Origin: Pedococcus bigeumensis
GTDB taxonomy: Bacteria > Actinomycetota > Actinomycetes > Actinomycetales > Dermatophilaceae
DNA: 64,000 nucleotides
Assembly (NCBI RefSeq): GCF_006438965.1
Contig: NZ_RCZM01000003.1
Coordinates: 1 to 64,000 of the forward strand
Direction of reading: 5' to 3'
Below, piece by piece: positions 59,793-64,000 of this stretch. Numbering within the stretch: the first letter of the stretch is position 1; the number at the start of each line of letters is the position of its first letter. Made by a program: the position numbers and the translations under genes. The notes under the pieces are model-generated. The model worked only from the letters and a program-made list of their open reading frames with translations. It had not been told where the DNA came from and searched no databases.

Positions 59793-62230
59793 CTAGGCCG
59801 TCACCGTGATCACAAACCGGCGCGAGGTCGAGAGCCCGCCCTGGTCCTCCGCGCGGATCACGAACGGGTAGGTGCCAGCCGTCGTCGGCACTCCCACGAA
59901 GAACTTGCAGTCGACGCTCGAGTTCGGTGCACAGGGCAACGTCCGGACGGCTAGACCGGGCGGAAACTCACCGTCCGGGAAGCTCAGGTTGTAGCCACCA
60001 TTACCGCCAGTGATCGCGACCATGGCCTGATACTCCGACCCCACCAGGCCGTCCGGCATCGAGTCGACCTGGAACTGGGGGACACCGTGGAACGCGAGGA
60101 TCTCGACGACGTAGTTCAGGTAGGCCAGTCGCCCCTGCGCGTCATGCACGCGGATGAACGGCGCATACGAGCCGACAGTGGTGGGTGAGCCCTCCAACCG
60201 CCCGGTCTGGCTGTTGAGGGTCAGTCCCGGAGGGATCGTGCCCGACCTCACCTCCAGGGTGTAGGGCGCACCTGCCGGATCCAGCTCCCCTCGCGCGGAG
60301 TACGGCTGACCCACCGTGCCCGGCCCGTAGCCGAGGGAGGTGATGAGGTAGTCCTGGACATCCAGCCGAAGGTTCTGGCTCGTCGTGGTTCCCCAGGCGT
60401 CAGTGACCAGGACCGTGAACGAGAACTCGCCTGAGCTCTGGGCCGGCTCAGCCACTAGGAGGCCGCTGCTCGACAGGGTGAACCCCGGGGGGAGCGTGCC
60501 AGCCGTGAGTGACCATGAGTATGGCGCCACCCCACCCTGGGCAGTGAGCTGCAGCCGGTAGTCGTTGCCCACCACCCCCCGGTCGGGATAGGGCCATTCG
60601 GCGACCAGCGGTGCCGGGGCGGCATACAGGCTGTAGGCGACATCCATGGAGGTGCCGTCCACGCACTCGTAGTGCAGCGTGAAGTAGTACGTCCCCCAGT
60701 GGGGTGGCAGGAACATGAACTGCCAGTGCGAGCCCTTCGGGTCCCCCCTCCCGGTGGCTGGTCGCCGCCTCCGGTTGTCTGGTCATACAACTCGCTGTTC
60801 GGCGGCAACGGCGTCACGGGTGTGACCTTGCAGGAGGTGAAGAAGCCCTGGTCGGCGATCTGGCCGTAGTAGCCGCGGTCGGCCATCCCGTCTGGGAGGG
60901 CAACCGCCCCACCCGGAGAAGGATCGGCAAACCACCCTGCCACATCCACTGCGAGGTTCACGTTCCCAGCGAAGTCCAGGAGTCGGACCTTTCCCGTCAC
61001 GCCGACCTTCACCACGACCAGGTTGGATCGGATTTCTCCTACGCCGAGGTTGACCGTCGAGGTCTCCGGCCAGTGCTCCCAAGCGGGAAAAGCGCTCACG
61101 AAACCAGCGCGGTCCGGTCTGATTGCCGTGATGTTGAGGACGACGGCAGTGGCAGTGGTGGGGATCCCGGCGCGGCCGACTACCTGGACGTCGCGCAAGC
61201 CGGTTGGCACGCCTCCTCCGGACTCCTTCCCGTCGATGGTCAGGCCACCGGGTCGCGAGTCGGTCAGCCGTGCGGGGGTCATCGGTCTGTACATCGTCCC
61301 GGTGGGGATCCATCCCGCAACGTCAACCACCATGTTGAGCAGTCCCGCGGCGTTCGAGATGGAGACCGCTCCGCCGTCGCCCACCATGGCGATGACGAGG
61401 ACCGGCTTCGTGTCCCCGTTGGCGAGGTTGAGGTTGGAGGCATTGGGCCGCGGTGCACCGGCGGGCCAGACCGTCGCGTAGGTCGCCGCTGTCGCCTTGA
61501 CGCCGGTGACATTGAGGACCACGGCCGCCACACCAGTCGTGGGAATGCCGTATCGGCCCGCGAGTCGCAGTTGCCGCACCTCGCCGCTTCGGAGGGGACC
61601 GCCTCTCTGGGCTTGGCCGTCGACGCTCAGGCCGGTAGCCCGGGTGTCCATCAACCTGCCGGGATCGAGTGCGGTGTAACCGGCGCCTGCAGGGAAATAC
61701 CCGGACACGTCGACCGTGACGTCGACCCTGCCAGCCCCGTTGGCGAAGGTGATGGACCCCTGCGGTCCAACCTTCACGATGACGAGGTTCGCGGAGGTCT
61801 CACCCCTGCCGACGTTGAGGTTGGAGGCTCTCGGTGGCGCCCCTCCGGCCGGATACACGGTCAGGTACGTGTCGCTCGTGGGCTGCACGGCGGCGACGTT
61901 CACCACGACGGCTGAGACGCCGTCGGCCGGGACACCGCCCCGACCCAGGACGTGGAGACTGCGGGGGGTCGCGGCGCCGATCACCCCGGCCTTGGCCCCG
62001 ACTCCGTCGACGGTCTGTCCAGACGCCCTGGTGTCCATCAGGCGAGCCGGCGTCAGGGGGACATAGGTCGGGCTCGTCGCCCCTGGGCTCGCCGACGCAG
62101 ACACGGCCTGATCGGGTGCAGCCGCCGCCAGGGCGCTGGTACCAAGCACGCCCGGAAGGACCGGCAGGAGGAGCGCGAGAGGGACAACAGAGCCCAGGAC
62201 CACACGAGCTCGGCTGCGCTGGCCGCCCAT
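59793..62230 (-). pseudogene. secreted repeat protein broken by one frameshift (or sequence error)
   Basis: Starts at ATG 62230 with a signal peptide (VVPLALLLPVLPGVLGTSAL). Three ~125-residue repeats follow, opening YVPLTPARLMDTRASG, YTALDPGRLMDTRATG and YRPMTPARLTDSRPGG, a surface/cell-wall-associated repeat of actinobacteria with unknown ligand. After residue ~500 the frame is lost at a C-run (plus strand, about 60750-60760), and the other frame continues with HWQFMFLPPHWGTYYF and several Ig-like He_PIG domains (PPGLTLNSQTGRLEGSPTTV). Both halves are otherwise intact, ~812 residues in all, so the break is recent, a phase-variable homopolymer, or a sequencing error. Confidence 0.85.
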
Positions 62231-62344
62231 CCATCACCCCCACAGGTGCCGCACCCCGCGTGCGACGGGCCATCGTTGCACGGGGCCACCGCGGCGCAGC
62301 GACGTTTGGGGACAATTCGACACGGACGGACGAGGCCGATGGCG

Positions 62345-62462
62345 GCCCCGATCGGCAGTTCGTCGCCGTCTTCGCCGAGATCGACGGCCTTTATGTCGGG
62401 AAGCTGCTCTACGTCAACGCCGGCGAGTCCCTGAGCTTGCAGCTGCACCACGAGAAGACGTC
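62345..62462 (+). pseudogene. fragment of a mannose-6-phosphate isomerase-like cupin
   Basis: The plus-strand frame reads FVAVFAEIDGLYVGKLLYVN then AGESLSLQLHHEKT, the start of the cupin core of type II phosphomannose isomerase-like proteins. Similarity ends at about 62460, where the GNAT gene of the other strand begins. Roughly 40 codons survive, without the rest of the barrel. Confidence 0.55.
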
Positions 62463-62479
62463 AGGCGGCGGTCCGTGCG

Positions 62480-63040
62480 TCAGAGCCGTCTCGTCGTGAA
62501 CAGGGTGGTCCCGTGGACGACATCCAGCTCCTTGCGCCCGGTCTCGGTGAACCCGAGCTTGGCGAGGACACGGCGAGAGGGCGTGTTCCACTCCCAGACC
62601 GTGGCCCACACACGTTCGTATCCGGACGATCTCGCCCAGTCCAGGACCGCCAGCGAGGCCTCGGTCGCGTACCCCTGACGCCAGAATCGGCGCAGCATCT
62701 CGAACGCCAGTTCCGGTTCGTCCTCCGCCCCCCTGCCACTGTCGACCAGCCCGCAATAGCCGAGGACCTCCCGATCGGCCCTCCGCTCGACCGCCAGCAG
62801 GCCGATCGACGATGTCTGGTTGGCGCGGATCAAGTCCTCGAGCTCCGCGACCGTGGGGTGTCCGGTCGCGTCGATTCGACGATGCGGCGGCACTCGTGGA
62901 TCACGCTCGGTCCACAGCTCCCACTGAACGACGGCTTCGGCCACCCGCCACGGTCTGAGCCACAGGCGATCCGTCTCGAGCACGACGTCGGGGCGCGCGG
63001 GGTCGCATGATCCGCCCCCCGGAGTCGCTCCGTCTGCCAT
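62480..63040 (-). CDS. GNAT-family acetyltransferase (RimJ/RimL-like)
   Basis: 186 residues from ATG at 63040. ETDRLWLRPW near the N-terminus, then ELAFEMLRRFWRQGYATEAS (the acetyl-CoA pyrophosphate loop, RQGYATEA) and WNTPSRRVLAKLGFTETGRK define the RimJ/RimL/SpeG type. It transfers an acetyl group from acetyl-CoA to an amine, often a protein N-terminus; the substrate is unknown. It stands alone on its strand. Confidence 0.9.
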   Translation of the reverse strand: MADGATPGGGSCDPARPDVVLETDRLWLRPWRVAEAVVQWELWTERDPRVPPHRRIDATGHPTVAELEDLIRANQTSSIGLLAVERRADREVLGYCGLVDSGRGAEDEPELAFEMLRRFWRQGYATEASLAVLDWARSSGYERVWATVWEWNTPSRRVLAKLGFTETGRKELDVVHGTTLFTTRRL

Positions 63041-63183
63041 GACAGCACCCTCTCACCGCCGACGCTACGTCGTTCCCGACCCCCGCAGCGTCATCGTGCG
63101 GCCACCCGGACAGCTCCCGCGGCCGACCTCGGCCCACCGGTTTCGGGGCGAATCGAGTGTTTGAGTGGGCTTCCGTGCATCTG

Positions 63184-64000
63184 ATGAAGGAAGATCACTG
63201 GGTGCAGGATCCGCAGACTCGCGACCTCGGTGCCGTCGGCGATACGTCCGGCCTCGGCGACCGCCTGGACCCAGGCGACCTCAGCCGATGGCTGATCGAG
63301 GCCTCCCCTGACGGCCTGTGGGTGTTCGATGCCGAGGGCAACACGGTGCTCGGCAACGCGCGGTTGGCAGAGATGCTGGGTCGCACGGCCGCGGAGATGG
63401 AGGGGCTGTCCGTCTTCGAGACCCTCGACGAGACCGGACAGGCGCAGTTCGCCGACCACCTGCGTGGGCTCGAGTCCACCAGCGAGCCCGGCAGCAACCT
63501 CGAGTGCAGCCTGCTGCGCAAGGACGGCGAGCGGTTCTGGGCGCTGGTCAGCCACAGCCCCATCAAGGACGACGACGGCAACCACGTCGGCTGGTTGCAC
63601 CGTGTCACCGAGTACAGCCAGCAGCGGCGTCTGATCGACACCCTGCAACGCCGCGAGGCGCAGCTCGCCGAGGCTCAGCACATCGCCAAGATCGGCAGCT
63701 GGGAGTGGGACGTCGTCAGCGACGTCGTGTCGTGGTCCGACGAGCTGTACCGCATCTACGGCCTCGAGCCCGGCACGGACTTCGCGCCGAACTACCAGGG
63801 GTTCCTCGACCGGATGCACCCCGACGACCGGGACGGCGTCGAAGCCGCCATCACCCGCGCCCTAGAGGAGACCGACGAGTTCGTCTTCGACGCCCGGATC
63901 TCCCGGAAGGACGGGTCGCTGGCGTGGATCCGCGGCCGGGGCCGGGTCGCCAGGGACGAGACCGGTGCGGTGGCACGCATGGGTGGCACGTCGCAGGACA
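63184..64000 (+). CDS. PAS-domain signalling protein (3' end outside window)
   Basis: Open from ATG 63184 (GTG 63175 is in frame) to the window edge, at least 272 residues. First PAS at ~30-140 (IEASPDGLWVFDAEGNTVLG, LLRKDGERFWALVSHSPIKD, DDGNHVGWLHRVTEYSQQRR), a short linker, then a PAS_3-type second domain (IGSWEWDVVSDVVSWSDELY, MHPDDRDGVEAAI, RISRKDGSLAWIRGRGRVAR). No membrane segment, so it is cytoplasmic so far. The output domain (kinase, GGDEF/EAL or phosphatase) lies beyond the edge. Confidence 0.88.
   Translation, partial: MKEDHWVQDPQTRDLGAVGDTSGLGDRLDPGDLSRWLIEASPDGLWVFDAEGNTVLGNARLAEMLGRTAAEMEGLSVFETLDETGQAQFADHLRGLESTSEPGSNLECSLLRKDGERFWALVSHSPIKDDDGNHVGWLHRVTEYSQQRRLIDTLQRREAQLAEAQHIAKIGSWEWDVVSDVVSWSDELYRIYGLEPGTDFAPNYQGFLDRMHPDDRDGVEAAITRALEETDEFVFDARISRKDGSLAWIRGRGRVARDETGAVARMGGTSQD

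Overview
The window is high-GC (about 70%) actinobacterial DNA with heavy GTG-start use, many 4-bp ATGA/GTGA gene overlaps and several apparently leaderless promoters. Gene content and protein style suggest a member of the Micrococcales, close to the Intrasporangiaceae; this is inference, because there is no rRNA or complete tRNA to anchor it. Most of the window is accessory DNA. It holds IS110 fragments, a second broken lgt, truncated genes and repeated tRNA-Phe 3' ends.

Region 1 (1-9.5 kb): an IS110 transposase C-terminus, then two copies of one module (a leftward membrane-protein gene followed by a rightward NarL-type kinase/regulator pair), a GAF-ANTAR regulator, and about 3 kb of decayed DNA with ANTAR-, XRE- and IS110-like remnants. 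Region 2 (9.5-16.4 kb): accessory lgt, a marR-MFS operon with a perfect 13-bp inverted-repeat operator, a SulP anion transporter with a MerR regulator and its operator, and a frameshifted lgt remnant. Region 3 (16.5-22 kb): remains of a cysteine desulfurase and a thioredoxin-like gene, a MerR operon with a mercury-type operator, and an ArsR-CDF metal efflux operon. Region 4 (21.7-26.5 kb): a DsbA-like/VKOR oxidative-folding pair, then a sulfur-stress operon (MBL-rhodanese, MFS, ArsR-rhodanese). Region 5 (26.5-37.2 kb): two SRPBCC genes with an ArsR repressor, a divergent ArsR/CDF pair, and a copper cluster (DUF305 lipoprotein, multicopper oxidase, SHOCT membrane protein, OmpR-type two-component system, P1B ATPase). 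Region 6 (37.5-42.1 kb): a persulfide regulon with a CstR-like repressor, DUF302, thioredoxin, rhodanese, a CstB-like MBL-rhodanese, a TSUP transporter and a truncated sulfide:quinone oxidoreductase, with a cluster of operator boxes in the divergent promoter.

Region 7 (42.2-59.7 kb) is an island bounded by 45-bp direct repeats of the 3' part of tRNA-Phe (starting at the anticodon loop), with paired 12-bp repeats at both ends that look like integrase arm sites; no integrase is present. Its cargo is a creatine-to-pyruvate pathway. Creatinase gives sarcosine and urea; heterotetrameric sarcosine oxidase (soxBDAG) gives glycine and methylene-THF; glyA makes serine; sdaA makes pyruvate; purU recycles one-carbon units as formate. 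A ureohydrolase, an IclR regulator, an NCS1 permease, a polysaccharide-deacetylase/PuuE-like hydrolase, a PucR regulator and an Fcy1-like deaminase complete it. The last four may form a creatinine or N-methylhydantoin entry branch.

Region 8 (59.8-64 kb) is probably the chromosomal flank: a secreted repeat protein broken by one frameshift, a cupin remnant, a GNAT acetyltransferase, and the start of a PAS sensor protein that runs off the right edge.
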